64,000 nt of DNA from CAIMFV01 sp040757715 (GCA_040757715.1 JBFLWS010000007.1:105202-169201), one strand, 5' to 3'; counted from the stretch's first letter, positions 9,442 to 17,887 are shown. Translations and numbers: made by a program. The notes: a model not told the origin generated them from the letters alone.

Positions 9442-10694
9442 TGGTCGCGGGCCCCATAGGTGAGGAAGATGCGCATCGCGGCGCGCTCGGCGTCGGTATC
9501 GCGGTCGAGAAGGTCGAGGCGCGCCTCGGCGAGCGCCATCTCGGCCTGTAGGGCGTCGTTGAGCGATCCGCTCGCGGCGGCGTAACGGGCGCGCTCCAGC
9601 TCGGCCTGACGCGCCGCCAAGGGCACGAGCAGGGTCCGCGCGCGTTCCGCCTTGCTGCTCAAGGCGTCGAGCTCGGCCAGGTCAGCGTCGAGGTCGGCGC
9701 GAAGCTCTCGATGCATGGCGAGTTGATCCGCTCGGGCGCCGGCGGCGGCTTCGGATTTGGCGGCGATGATCGGGTCCTGGCGCGTGGCCTGGAACAGCGG
9801 CAGGCTCACGGTCGCCGCCACGGTGACGAGGTCTCCCCAACGCGCATCGCGCTTGCCATAGCCGAGTTCCCAACTCCAATCGGGATGAACCGAGGCCTTG
9901 GCCGTCGCATAGTCCGCGTCCGCCTGGCGGGCCGCAGCGGCGGCCAGCAGAAAAGCCGGCAATTGGTCGAGATTGGCGCGCAGGGCCACTGCGTCGATGA
10001 CGACCTTCGGCGGGGCGCCGATCGCGTCCGCTTCGTCGTCGCCCGTCCAACGCGCCAAGTCCGCGCGGGCCTTGGCGAGTTCGGCCTTCACCGTGGCGAG
10101 GCGGTCCGTCAGGCGCGCCGTGAGCTGATCCGGCTCAAGGGCCTGGGCCGGCGCGGCGCCGCCGCTGGCCAACTGCGCCGGCGCGGTCTTGCGCATGAGC
10201 GCGATAGTCCGGGCCACCGCGTCCAGCGCTTCGATCCTGCGATGGGCCCTCGCCACATCCGTCCAGGCCAGAGCGGTCGCCAGGCGAACCGTGCGCAGCT
10301 CCGCTGTCGCCTTGGCCTCGGCGAGGCTGATATCAGCGCCGGCGCGTTGGCGCTCGGCGCGCCGGCGTTGGCTGCTCGGCACGTCCTGCATGAGGCCGAC
10401 CGTGGCCTCGGTCATGGGTTCAAGGCCGAACCGGCCGGCGGGCGGACCGCTGATCGGGAAGCTTTCAAGGCCGACGCGCAGCCTGGGGTCCGGCAAGCGC
10501 CCCGCCGCGCGGGACGCCGACTTGGCGGCGGCGAGGTCGTGCTGGCGGGCGCTGAGACCGGGGGCTTGGCGCTCGGCGAGGCTCAGCGCCTCGGCGAAGT
10601 CGAGGTTGGCGGCGCGCGCGACCATGGGCGGCGTCGACAAGAGGAGGGCGGCGAGCCCGGCGCCCAGCGGGGCCATGCTCAGTCGGGCAGTCAT
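9438..10694 (-). CDS. cusC: CusC-type outer-membrane efflux channel
   Basis: TolC-family outer-membrane factor of the copper efflux complex, 418 residues. A signal peptide covers about 1-28 (MTARLSMAPLGAGLAALLLS then STPPMVARA). The mature protein starts NLDFAEALSLAERQAPGLSA and shows the two long Ala-rich helical repeats of the family. The ATG at 10694 was chosen because the longer ORF (10766) begins with an Arg-rich stretch without secretion features. There is no lipobox cysteine, unlike E. coli CusC. It is the first gene of the cusCBAF operon. Confidence 0.88.
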   Translation of the reverse strand: MTARLSMAPLGAGLAALLLSTPPMVARAANLDFAEALSLAERQAPGLSARQHDLAAAKSASRAAGRLPDPRLRVGLESFPISGPPAGRFGLEPMTEATVGLMQDVPSSQRRRAERQRAGADISLAEAKATAELRTVRLATALAWTDVARAHRRIEALDAVARTIALMRKTAPAQLASGGAAPAQALEPDQLTARLTDRLATVKAELAKARADLARWTGDDEADAIGAPPKVVIDAVALRANLDQLPAFLLAAAAARQADADYATAKASVHPDWSWELGYGKRDARWGDLVTVAATVSLPLFQATRQDPIIAAKSEAAAGARADQLAMHRELRADLDADLAELDALSSKAERARTLLVPLAARQAELERARYAAASGSLNDALQAEMALAEARLDLLDRDTDAERAAMRIFLTYGARDQ

Positions 10695-10796
10695 GACAGG
10701 TGTCTCCAAAGAGGATCGCCAGGCGTCGGCGCAGGACCGACGGCGCGCGTCGCAACGGCGGCGCACGGGAGGCGTCAGACCGTACGGTCGACGCGA

Positions 10797-11228
10797 CTAG
10801 GCGAAAGCTCTTGGAGGTCGATCAGGACTTGGCGGCGATCGACCCACCGCCGGCGTATCAGCAGCCGGTTGCTCGGGGCGGTTTAGGCGTGCGATCGGCT
10901 GGTAGGTCTGGGTGGTCGCCAGCAGCGGGACGGAAATCCCGCAGCAGGCCATGGCGCAGGTCTTGCCGCAATCACCGGCCTTGGGGGCGCCGGCCGGAGC
11001 CTTGTGTGCGCCAGCTTGGTCGGCAGCGGGCGCATCATCGTCGCAGCAGGCGTGATCATCGGCCATGGCCGACATCTCCGCGCTCACCGCCATGGTCGAT
11101 GCCATATTCGCCATTTGCGCGAGATCCATGCCGCCCTCAGGGCAAGCCGGCCGCGCGCTCGCGCCTACGGGGCCGAGCAGTAGACCGATCACGGCGGTTA
11201 TGGCCAGCAGCAGTCGCATATGCGTCAT
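10797..11228 (-). CDS. Small exported Cys/His/Met-rich protein, putative metal binding
   Basis: Not a family I can name. The 143-residue product has a signal peptide (MTHMRLLLAITAVIGLLLGP, ending ASA) and then a Met-rich helix (MANMASTMAVSAEMSAM) followed by two cysteine clusters, HACCDDD and CGKTCAMACC. The tail is Pro-rich. It lies about 100 bp upstream of cusC in the same direction and divergent from the copper ATPase, so a role in periplasmic copper binding is a reasonable inference. The start was set at the ATG at 11228 (or 11219); the longer ORF to 11384 runs into the divergent gene and lacks a secretion signal. Confidence 0.65.
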   Translation of the reverse strand: MTHMRLLLAITAVIGLLLGPVGASARPACPEGGMDLAQMANMASTMAVSAEMSAMADDHACCDDDAPAADQAGAHKAPAGAPKAGDCGKTCAMACCGISVPLLATTQTYQPIARLNRPEQPAADTPAVGRSPPSPDRPPRAFA

Positions 11229-11383
11229 ATAGCGCGGAATAGGACGGATCGCATCCGAAACCGCGGCATATGACCACCGCTTGTCCATTCGCGGGTTGAG
11301 AGAGGTCAACACCCCATCGCACAATCGGCGCAGAGTTGTGTAGCTCGTCCTGGCGGATTTGCGTCCACAAAGTGTGAGGTCCA

Positions 11384-13570
11384 ATGACGTGCGATCACCA
11401 TCAGCACCCCGCGCACCATCATCACGCCGCCGCTGACGTGAAAACCCCGCCGGCCGCAGCGGGCGTCCTCTACACCTGTCCGATGCACCCGCAGATCCGC
11501 CAGGCCGGCCCGGGGCTTTGCCCCATCTGCGGCATGGCGCTTGAGCCCCTGCATCCGGCCGAGGCGACGGGCTCCAGCGCTGAACTTCGCGACATGAGCC
11601 GGCGGTTCTGGATCGGCCTTGTCCTGGCGGTTCCCGTGTTTGCGCTGGAGATGGGCGGCCATCTTGGCGGCCTCGTGATGATCAGCAGCAGCCTCTCGAC
11701 CTGGATTCAACTCATTCTGGCGACGCCGGTGGTGCTGTGGGCGGGCTGGCCGTTCTTCCAGCGCGGTTGGGCCTCGCTCATCTCGCGTCGCCTCAACATG
11801 TTCACCCTCATCGCCATGGGCGTCGGCGCGGCCTGGCTCTACAGCATGGTGGCCGCCCTCGCGCCCGGCCTCTTCCCGTCGGCCTTTCGCGATCGCATGG
11901 GCGAGGTTCCGGTCTACTTCGAGGCCGCGGCCGTAATCACCGTCCTGGTGTTGCTGGGCCAGGTGCTGGAGCTGCGGGCGCGCGAACGCACCTCCGGCGC
12001 CATCAAGGCCTTGCTGGACCTTGCGCCCAAGACCGCGCGTCGGGTGCGGGCGGATGGCGAGGACGAAGAGGTGAAGCTGGATGAGATCCACGTCGGCGAT
12101 CGCTTGCGCGTGCGCCCCGGCGAAAAAGTCCCCGTGGACGGCGAGGTGCTGGAGGGGCGGGTCTCCATCGATGAATCCCTGGTCACCGGCGAGTCCATGC
12201 CGGTGACCAAAGAACCCGGCGCCAAGGTCATCGCCGGGTCTGTCAACAAGACCGGTTCCTTCGTCATGCGCGCCGACAAGGTGGGGGCCGACACCCTGCT
12301 CGCCCGCATCGTTCAGATGGTGGCGGAGGCGCAGAGGAGCCGCGCGCCGATCCAGCGCATGGCCGATAAGGTCGCCGGCTGGTTCGTACCCGCCGTGATC
12401 GCCGCGGCGCTTCTCGCGGCCGCGGTGTGGGCGAGCGTGGGGCCCGAGCCGCGCTTCACCTACGCCATGGTCGCCGCCGTGTCGGTGCTGATCATCGCCT
12501 GTCCCTGCGCGCTGGGGCTTGCGACTCCGATGTCGATCATGGTGGGCGTCGGGCGGGGAGCTCAGGCCGGGGTGCTGATCAAGAACGCCGAAGCTTTGGA
12601 GCGCTTCGAGAAGATCGACACGCTGGTGGTCGACAAGACCGGGACCCTCACCGAGGGGCGTCCCGCGGTGGTGGCGATGGAAACCGCGCCTGGGGTGGAG
12701 GAGGCTGAGACGCTGCGCCTCGCCGCCAGCCTGGAGCGCGGCAGCGAGCACCCCCTGGCCGAGGCTATCGTGCGGGAAGCCAAGGCGCGCGGCCTTGCCC
12801 TGTCAGAGGCCTCGGCGTTCGACTCGCCCATCGGCAAGGGCGTGCTGGGCGTGGTCGACGGGCAGCGCGTGGCGCTCGGCGGCGCCCGCATGATGGCTGA
12901 CGAGGGCGTTGATGTGGCGCCGCTAAAGGCGACGGCGGAGCGGTTGGGGGCCGAGGGAACCACCGCCGTCTTCATCGCTATCGACGACCGGCTTGCAGGC
13001 GTCTTCGGCATCGCCGATCCGATCAAGCCCACCACGCCCGCCGCGGTGAAAGCGCTCCAGGCCGAGGGCGTGCGGCTGGTCATGATGACCGGGGACAACC
13101 GCGCGACGGCCCTGGCGGTGGCGCGCCGGCTCAACATCGCCGAGGTCGAGGCGGAGGTGCTGCCGGAGGACAAGGCCAAGGTGGTGCAGAAGCTTCGCGC
13201 GGCGGGGCGGTCCGTGGCCATGGCCGGCGACGGCGTCAACGACGCCCCGGCGCTGGCGGCGGCCGAGGTCGGGATCGCCATGGGCGCCGGCGCCGATGTG
13301 GCGATCGAGAGCGCCGGCGTGACCCTGCTCCAGGGCGACCTGGAGGGTCTGGTGCGCGCCCGCCGACTGTCCCGCGCGGTGATGCGCAACATCCGCCAGA
13401 ACCTGTTCTTCGCCTTTGTCTACAACGCTGCTGGCGTTCCCATCGCCGCGGGGGCGCTCTACCCGGCGCTCAAGCTCATGCTGTCGCCGGAAATCGCCGC
13501 CGCCGCCATGGCGCTCTCCTCGGTGAGCGTGATCAGCAACGCCTTGCGGCTTCGCTGGGTGCGGTTGTGA
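11384..13570 (+). CDS. copA: Copper-translocating P1B-type ATPase
   Basis: Exports Cu(I) from the cytoplasm; 728 residues. It has a His-rich N-terminus (HHQHPAHHHH) and a small YHS-like metal-binding domain (YTCPMHP and GLCPICGMAL) instead of the usual HMA domain. Eight membrane segments are expected; the ion-binding motif is IIACPCALGLATP (near residue 370), the phosphorylated Asp is in DKTGTLTEG (D417), the phosphatase motif is TGES and the hinge is GDGVNDAPAL. The ATG at 11384 has GAGG upstream. It is transcribed divergently from the cus genes across a short (155 bp) shared control region with no regulator gene beside it. Confidence 0.95.
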   Translation: MTCDHHQHPAHHHHAAADVKTPPAAAGVLYTCPMHPQIRQAGPGLCPICGMALEPLHPAEATGSSAELRDMSRRFWIGLVLAVPVFALEMGGHLGGLVMISSSLSTWIQLILATPVVLWAGWPFFQRGWASLISRRLNMFTLIAMGVGAAWLYSMVAALAPGLFPSAFRDRMGEVPVYFEAAAVITVLVLLGQVLELRARERTSGAIKALLDLAPKTARRVRADGEDEEVKLDEIHVGDRLRVRPGEKVPVDGEVLEGRVSIDESLVTGESMPVTKEPGAKVIAGSVNKTGSFVMRADKVGADTLLARIVQMVAEAQRSRAPIQRMADKVAGWFVPAVIAAALLAAAVWASVGPEPRFTYAMVAAVSVLIIACPCALGLATPMSIMVGVGRGAQAGVLIKNAEALERFEKIDTLVVDKTGTLTEGRPAVVAMETAPGVEEAETLRLAASLERGSEHPLAEAIVREAKARGLALSEASAFDSPIGKGVLGVVDGQRVALGGARMMADEGVDVAPLKATAERLGAEGTTAVFIAIDDRLAGVFGIADPIKPTTPAAVKALQAEGVRLVMMTGDNRATALAVARRLNIAEVEAEVLPEDKAKVVQKLRAAGRSVAMAGDGVNDAPALAAAEVGIAMGAGADVAIESAGVTLLQGDLEGLVRARRLSRAVMRNIRQNLFFAFVYNAAGVPIAAGALYPALKLMLSPEIAAAAMALSSVSVISNALRLRWVRL

Positions 13571-13647
13571 GGCGCCAAGTCGACGCTTGCCTTTGGCTCC
13601 GAGTGTAACAATCGTAAGTGCATTGGGCGGGCGCCCCAATCGGAGAT

Positions 13648-13746
13648 TATGCGATAAATCACATAAAACGCGTTTATGTCGAATTTCATATAAGTTGCAA
13701 ATATGTGAGTAATCGCATAAGACTCTCATATGCGAATTACGGCATA
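13648..13746 (+). promoter_or_regulatory. Four phased operator dyads upstream of hipBA
   Basis: Four 18-bp dyads lie at 13648-13665, 13675-13692, 13702-13719 and 13729-13746, each starting exactly 27 bp after the last. Each begins TATG and ends CATA (TATA in the second). The first is TATGCGATAAATCACATA and the third is almost its reverse complement. The last ends 5 bases before the hipB ribosome-binding site (GGAGG at 13751). Known HipB proteins bind several upstream operators to autoregulate hipBA; assignment here is from position and symmetry. Confidence 0.8.
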
Positions 13747-13757
13747 GATAGGAGGCG

Positions 13758-14015
13758 ATGGTGTCAGAGGCGCTTGCGCGCTCCGCCAATCAGGTCGGAC
13801 AGCTCATTCGCAGATTTCGCCAGGCGCGAGGCCTGACCCAGACCGAGCTTGCCGCGTTGGCGGGGCAGCGGCAGGAAATGATCTCCAAGATCGAGACCGG
13901 CCATGGCGGCGTAAAACTTGACACGCTGTTCGATGTGTTGGCGGCGCTTGGGCTCGAAATATCGCTGGGGCCGCGTCGCCAGAGCTCGTCTGCCGACATC
14001 GAAGAGCTCTTCTGA
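13758..14015 (+). CDS. hipB: HipB-type antitoxin / autorepressor
   Basis: An 85-residue XRE-family DNA-binding protein that neutralises HipA and represses its own operon. The helix-turn-helix lies at about 25-50 (LTQTELAALAGQRQEMISKI). The C-terminal tail (SADIEELF) probably contacts HipA. The GGAGG at 13751 is only two bases from the ATG at 13758, so the GTG at 13761 may be the real start, one residue shorter. Its stop overlaps the hipA start (TGATG), indicating translational coupling. Confidence 0.9.
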   Translation: MVSEALARSANQVGQLIRRFRQARGLTQTELAALAGQRQEMISKIETGHGGVKLDTLFDVLAALGLEISLGPRRQSSSADIEELF

Positions 14016-15340
14016 TGCCGCGGCGTCGAGCCCATACCCCCCTAAGGGTGCTGATCAACAATCGTCCCTGTGGCCGGCTTGAGAAACACACGAGCGGCGC
14101 GATCAGCTTCCAATACGACCCCGACTGGCTGGATTGGTCGTCATCCTTTCCGATCTCTCTCTCCCTACCTTTGCAGGCGGCGGCGTGGCGCGGCGAGGCT
14201 GTGGCGTCGGTGTTCGACAATCTATTGCCCGACAGCTTCCATGTGCGGCGGCAGATCGCCGAGCGCACTGGGGCGCAAGGGGCGGACGCCTATAGTCTGC
14301 TGGAACAGATCGGGCGCGACTGCATTGGCGCGATGCAGCTCTTGCCCGAGGGGGAGCCGGTGGATGCTCCACAAGCCATCCGGGGAACATCGATCAGCGA
14401 CGACGAGATCGAGCGCCTGTTGGCCAATCTGGGCCGCGCGCCCTTAGGTCTTGATCCTGAGCGCGAGTTTCGCATCTCGGTGGCCGGCGCTCAGGAAAAG
14501 ACCGCGCTGCTTCGCCACCAGGGACAATGGATGCAGCCGATTGGGACCACTCCGACCACGCACATCCTCAAACCCCAGATCGGTGAAATCCATACGTCGT
14601 CAGGGCTGATCGACCTCAGCGACAGCGTCGAGAACGAGCATTATTGTCTCGCCGTGCTTGAGCAGTTCGGCCTGCCCGTAGCGCGGACTGAAATCACCAC
14701 TTTCGGCGCTCGCAAGGTGCTGGTGGTCGAGCGATTTGACCGGATCCGCCGTGACGATCGACTGATCCGCCTACCCCAGGAAGATTTCTGCCAGGCGCTA
14801 TCAGTTCCCTCCAGTCGCAAATATCAGAAGGACGGCGGCCCAGACGCGGTCAACACCCTCAAAAAGTTGCAAGAGAGCGATGATCCGTTGACGGATCAGG
14901 CCAGATTCCTCAAGGCCCAGATCGTGTTCTGGCTGATCGGGGCGACCGATGGCCACGCCAAGAACTTCAGCATATTCTTGAGGCCCGGCGGGCGCTTTGC
15001 TCTTACGCCTTTCTACGACGTGTTGAGCGCCCAGCCGGCATTCGACGCCAAACGTATTCCGCACAAGCATTTCACCTTGGCCATGTCGGCCGGCGCGAGC
15101 AGCCACTACAAAATCTTGGACGTTCACGGACGACACTTCGTCGAAACCGCCAAGGCCGCCGGTCTCGGTCCGGCCGTCGTCCGCCGCGTCGTCGAGGAAG
15201 TGTCAGAGGAAGCGCCGAAGGCTGCCGACGAAGCTCTCAAGGCGATGCCAGCGAATTTCCCTGGGGCGATCCACGCCTCAATCGCCAAAGCCGTGGACAC
15301 TCGACTGGCAAAACTAAAGAGCGCTTGGGACGCGCTTTAG
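14015..15340 (+). CDS. hipA: HipA serine/threonine kinase toxin
   Basis: Toxin kinase of 441 residues, close to full E. coli HipA length (440) and strongly similar in motif order. E. coli HipA phosphorylates GltX, causing growth arrest and persistence; the same target is inferred, not shown. Visible motifs: the P-loop-like ISVAGAQEKTALL, whose Ser155 matches the autophosphorylated Ser150 of E. coli; the conserved TPTTHILKPQIGEI; VERFDR; LPQEDFCQ; and the catalytic loop ATDGHAKNFS (about 308-317) with LTPFYDVLSA. All key residues appear intact. The 3' end overlaps a truncated integrase by 27 bp on the opposite strand, marking an old recombination junction. Confidence 0.93.
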   Translation: MPRRRAHTPLRVLINNRPCGRLEKHTSGAISFQYDPDWLDWSSSFPISLSLPLQAAAWRGEAVASVFDNLLPDSFHVRRQIAERTGAQGADAYSLLEQIGRDCIGAMQLLPEGEPVDAPQAIRGTSISDDEIERLLANLGRAPLGLDPEREFRISVAGAQEKTALLRHQGQWMQPIGTTPTTHILKPQIGEIHTSSGLIDLSDSVENEHYCLAVLEQFGLPVARTEITTFGARKVLVVERFDRIRRDDRLIRLPQEDFCQALSVPSSRKYQKDGGPDAVNTLKKLQESDDPLTDQARFLKAQIVFWLIGATDGHAKNFSIFLRPGGRFALTPFYDVLSAQPAFDAKRIPHKHFTLAMSAGASSHYKILDVHGRHFVETAKAAGLGPAVVRRVVEEVSEEAPKAADEALKAMPANFPGAIHASIAKAVDTRLAKLKSAWDAL

Positions 15341-15610
15341 GGCCGCCGCCTTTCGCTTCTCCACCGAAGGATCTTCGCCCTTGGCCAGAGCGCTCTTCGC
15401 TTCGGCCCGTTTCTCGCGCGCCTCCTTCAGGCCGACGGTCGGATAGGCGCCCAAGGAAAGGAGCTTCTCTTTGCCGAGGTGGCGATATTTCAGCCGCCAC
15501 AGTTTGCCGCCATTGGGGGAATTGAAGAGATGAAGCTCTTCGCTGTCAAAGAGCTTTTGCGGCTTGTCGCTGGGCCTTGCGTTGCGGATCGCTGCGTCGG
15601 TCAGAGCCAT
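15314..15610 (-). pseudogene. Truncated P4-type tyrosine integrase (N-terminal fragment)
   Basis: Only the N-terminal arm-binding domain (DUF4102 type) remains: MALTDAAIRNARPSDKPQKL, then GGKLWRLKYRH and LSLGAYPTVGLKEAREKR. Full-length relatives are about 400 residues; this ends after about 98, and no catalytic R-H-R-Y domain follows. It starts 163 bp from the 3' end of tRNA-Leu and reads away from it, the usual arrangement for an element integrated at a tRNA gene. AGGAG sits 10 bases before the ATG. This is the remnant of the element that may have carried hipBA in. Confidence 0.82.
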
Positions 15611-15625
15611 GGGAGTATCGCTCCT

Positions 15626-15679
15626 GGGGGTATGGACAGATACCACCAATCGTACCCCCAACGCCCGCGAATACCCCCG
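15626..15679. repeat. TACCCCC repeats between integrase remnant and tRNA-Leu
   Basis: Three copies of TACCCCC occur: 15626-15632 (as GGGGGTA), and on the plus strand near 15653 and 15672. They lie in the 160 bp between the integrase start and the tRNA 3' end, where arm-type integrase sites would be expected. That role is inference only. Confidence 0.4.
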
Positions 15680-15772
15680 GACACAGGTGACCCCTGGTGG
15701 CTCTCTACCACCAGAATCTACCTGATTTTATTGGATTTTACAGACATTCCCGGTCGCGTGCGAACCGGGAAA

Positions 15773-15858
15773 TGGTGCCCAGGAGAGGACTCGAACCTCC
15801 ACGGCTATTAACCACTGGTACCTGAAACCAGCGCGTCTACCAATTCCGCCACCTGGGC
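15773..15858 (-). tRNA. tRNA-Leu(CAG)
   Basis: On the minus strand GCCCAGG pairs with CCTGGGC to form the acceptor stem. The anticodon arm is CTGGT-TTCAGGT-ACCAG, anticodon CAG. It has a long variable arm as in type II tRNAs, a GTTCGAGTC T-loop and an encoded CCA. It reads CUG, a dominant leucine codon in this GC-rich genome. The 3' end faces the integrase remnant. Confidence 0.95.
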
Positions 15859-16011
15859 CCCGGTCATCTGGGCCGCCATAGACGGTCCAAAAGCAGGAGG
15901 CGCGTTCCTTAGGGCGCCGGCCCTTTGCGGTCAACCGGAAACTCAGCCTGCGCCGCGCCTCGCCTTGCCGTCTTATCATCGCCCGCCAATCGGGCTATCA
16001 ACGCCCGGCGC

Positions 16012-16088
16012 GGCCCGGTAGCTCAGCAGGATAGAGCAGTGGTTTCCTAAACCAGAGGTCGGAGGTTCGAGTCCTCTCCGGGCCGCCA
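16012..16088 (+). tRNA. tRNA-Arg(CCT)
   Basis: GGCCCGG pairs with CCGGGCC; D-arm TAGCTCAGCAGGATAGAGCA; anticodon loop TTCCTAA gives CCT; T-loop GTTCGAGTC; CCA encoded. The outermost anticodon-stem pair (27-43) is G-G rather than a Watson-Crick pair, an oddity that could be real or a sequencing error. It reads AGG. Confidence 0.93.
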
Positions 16089-16565
16089 GAAAACACATAA
16101 AATACATATATTTACATGCTCGCGGCGCTCGCGATCCGCCGCTTGAAATGGGAACAAAACGCATCTTTTCGGGACTCCTGTGCGCAAAAGTCCCGAAATA
16201 GTCCCGAAGCAAGTTCTCTAGACGTTCTGCACCGATGCCACCTTAGCCGCCGACAAAGCTACCTCGAAGCCCAAGCGCTAGCCCCAAAAACAAAACCGCC
16301 CCGGCGCGGGCCGAGGCGGTTTTGAAGCGTCAGTGCGAGCGGCGCTCGCAAGCGCTCAAGCGCCCGTCCCCCAGATGTCGACGACGAAGCGCAATCGGAA
16401 GACTCAATCGATCAACGATAACACGCGTATTGCGTTTATTAGAGATTGAGATATCAATACGTCTCGTACGAGTATTTACGATTTTTTCGTGATCTATCAG
16501 AGCCGATCGGCCTTGGGCCATCGGGTCGTCGTCGTTCATTTTCAACATCTTAGGGGGAATCGAAC
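16089..16565. other. Intergenic region after tRNA-Arg, no clear gene
   Basis: This 477-bp stretch is lower in GC than its surroundings. It holds direct and inverted copies of CGGGACT/AGTCCCG around 16168-16208, a short open stretch ending SKPKR just before 16280 that could be a gene tail, a clear terminator (16292-16323) and an AT-rich tract (16410-16500) that could carry the promoter for the broken gene downstream. A minus-strand ORF here lacks any family feature. Confidence 0.5.
16292..16323. terminator. Bidirectional hairpin terminator
   Basis: AAAACCGCC at 16292-16300 pairs perfectly with GGCGGTTTT at 16315-16323; A- and T-runs on both sides make it usable from either strand. The nearest upstream gene on the plus strand is tRNA-Arg, about 200 bp away, so it either ends a tRNA transcript or belongs to a lost gene. 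Confidence 0.75.
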
Positions 16566-17313
16566 ATGCAAGATTCGAGGACAGGACTATGCTTGGCCGT
16601 CATTCTGGCGAGCCAGGGGATGGCCAGCGCCGTGGCGCGGGCCGACGAGGCGGGCAAGAAGCCGACTGCGCCGCCGACTGCGCCGCAAGCGCCGATCAGG
16701 CCAAGTTGAAAACGTCGGTGGAGCAGAACACCAGCGACATCACCGACATCAAGAAGACGCTCGGGGATACGAGCGCGCTCCTGGAAAAGTACAAGCCCGC
16801 CAAGGCCGCCGACGACAAGGGCGCCGCTGACAAACCGCCGCCCAAGAAGCTGTTCGACTGCGGCGTGGTGTGGCCGGGCGCCAGTTGCGGCATCATCATC
16901 GGGCCCTTGTCCAGCAACAGCAAGCGCGGCGTCACTGCGTCGGTGGTGAACAATCAGGTGCGGGTGAGCACAGACAGCTCCGCCAACGTCGCGGCCTTCG
17001 CCGAGGCGCACGCCTTCATCACCAACCGTCCGTGGCCAAAATGGATCAAGCAGGGCCCATTCGTGGCGGTGGGCTCGGCCACCAACAACGGCTTCTCCGC
17101 CGGGCTGGGCTGGGCTGGATGGTTGGGGTAAAACCGGCGCCGGACAACGGCACGCCGATCACCATTTCGCTGGGCTATATCTGGTCGCCCTATGTGAAGG
17201 TATTGGGCGATGGTCAGCACGCCAACCAACCCCTGCCGGCGGGCGAGACGGAGATCCGCTACAAGACCATCACCACTTCGGGCTGGCTGCTGGGCTTCGG
17301 CGTGTCGTTCTAG
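16566..17313 (+). pseudogene. Exported protein broken by two frameshifts
   Basis: Three overlapping frames together give one plausible exported protein of about 245 residues, family not recognised. The ATG at 16566 begins a signal peptide (LCLAVILASQGMASAVARAD). The frame then moves near 16690 to one encoding ADQAKLKTSVEQNTSDITDI, a coiled-coil-like stretch, and a Gly/Ser-rich region. A second shift near 17110 leads to a C-terminus with strand-like segments ending LLGFGVSF, as in barrel or surface proteins. The second shift is explained by a duplicated 5-base unit (GCTGG). Both shifts go in the same direction. Sequencing error cannot be excluded. Confidence 0.6.
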
Positions 17314-17475
17314 CCGCTTGCGCGCCGGCTGATCTGGAGGCGGTCGCCGTGGCGGCCGCCCCCTCTGGAGCCACGAAATGACCCGCCGAGGGGCGTGACG
17401 GCGCCCCAATGTGGGGAAATCCTGCTCTGGTCCGCGTGGGCCGCCCTTAGGTCCGGCGCGGTGTTGGAGTCGCTC

Positions 17476-17823
17476 ATGTCCCAGATCAATCCGCGCGGGC
17501 TTGCCGCCCTCGCCGTTTTCAGTCTCGTCGTCAGCTCGGGCGTCAGCTTGCGCGCCGCCCCCGCCTTGGCCAGCCCCCCGCCGCCCCTGGACGGCGCCGC
17601 CCTGTCGCCCCTGGCCAAGGTCGACCTCGCCACGGCGCGGGCCACGGCGCTGAAGGCCCGGCCGGGCCGCATCACCGCCCAGGAGCTGGAGAAGGAAGCC
17701 GGCGGCAGCGGTCTGCGCTATTCCTTCGACATCAAGAGCCACGGCAAGGTCTATGAGGTGGGGGTCGACGCCGTCTCCGGCGCGGTGCTGGAGAACAAGG
17801 CCGAAGGCAAGAACCCCGACTGA
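17476..17823 (+). CDS. Exported PepSY-domain protein
   Basis: A 115-residue secreted protein. A signal peptide (about 1-33, LAALAVFSLVVSSGVSLRAA) is followed by a PepSY domain: ITAQELEKEAGGSGLRYSFD, then YEVGVDAVSGAVLENKAEGK. PepSY domains often inhibit or regulate peptidases; the neighbouring convergent gene is a trypsin-like protease, which makes this pairing suggestive but unproven. The ATG at 17476 has GGAG 7 bases upstream; a longer ORF upstream lacks such support. Confidence 0.82.
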   Translation: MSQINPRGLAALAVFSLVVSSGVSLRAAPALASPPPPLDGAALSPLAKVDLATARATALKARPGRITAQELEKEAGGSGLRYSFDIKSHGKVYEVGVDAVSGAVLENKAEGKNPD

Positions 17824-17887
17824 CCGGCGTCTCGCCCCGCGCCCCCCGCCCCTACAGCGTCTGCCGCCCGTGGCCATGGTCGGCGGC

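Noticed and set aside
11295..11310. GTTGA-N6-TCAAC dyad between the cus operon and the copper ATPase
   Set aside because: Too short (5-bp arms) and unlike known CueR, CopR or CsoR sites to call as an operator.
13622..13640. ATTGGG/CCCAAT hairpin as copA terminator
   Set aside because: Only 6 bp and no T-run, so support is weak.
16330..16548. 72-residue minus-strand ORF upstream of the broken exported gene
   Set aside because: Arg-rich, no family match, overlaps the likely promoter region; no good ribosome site noted.
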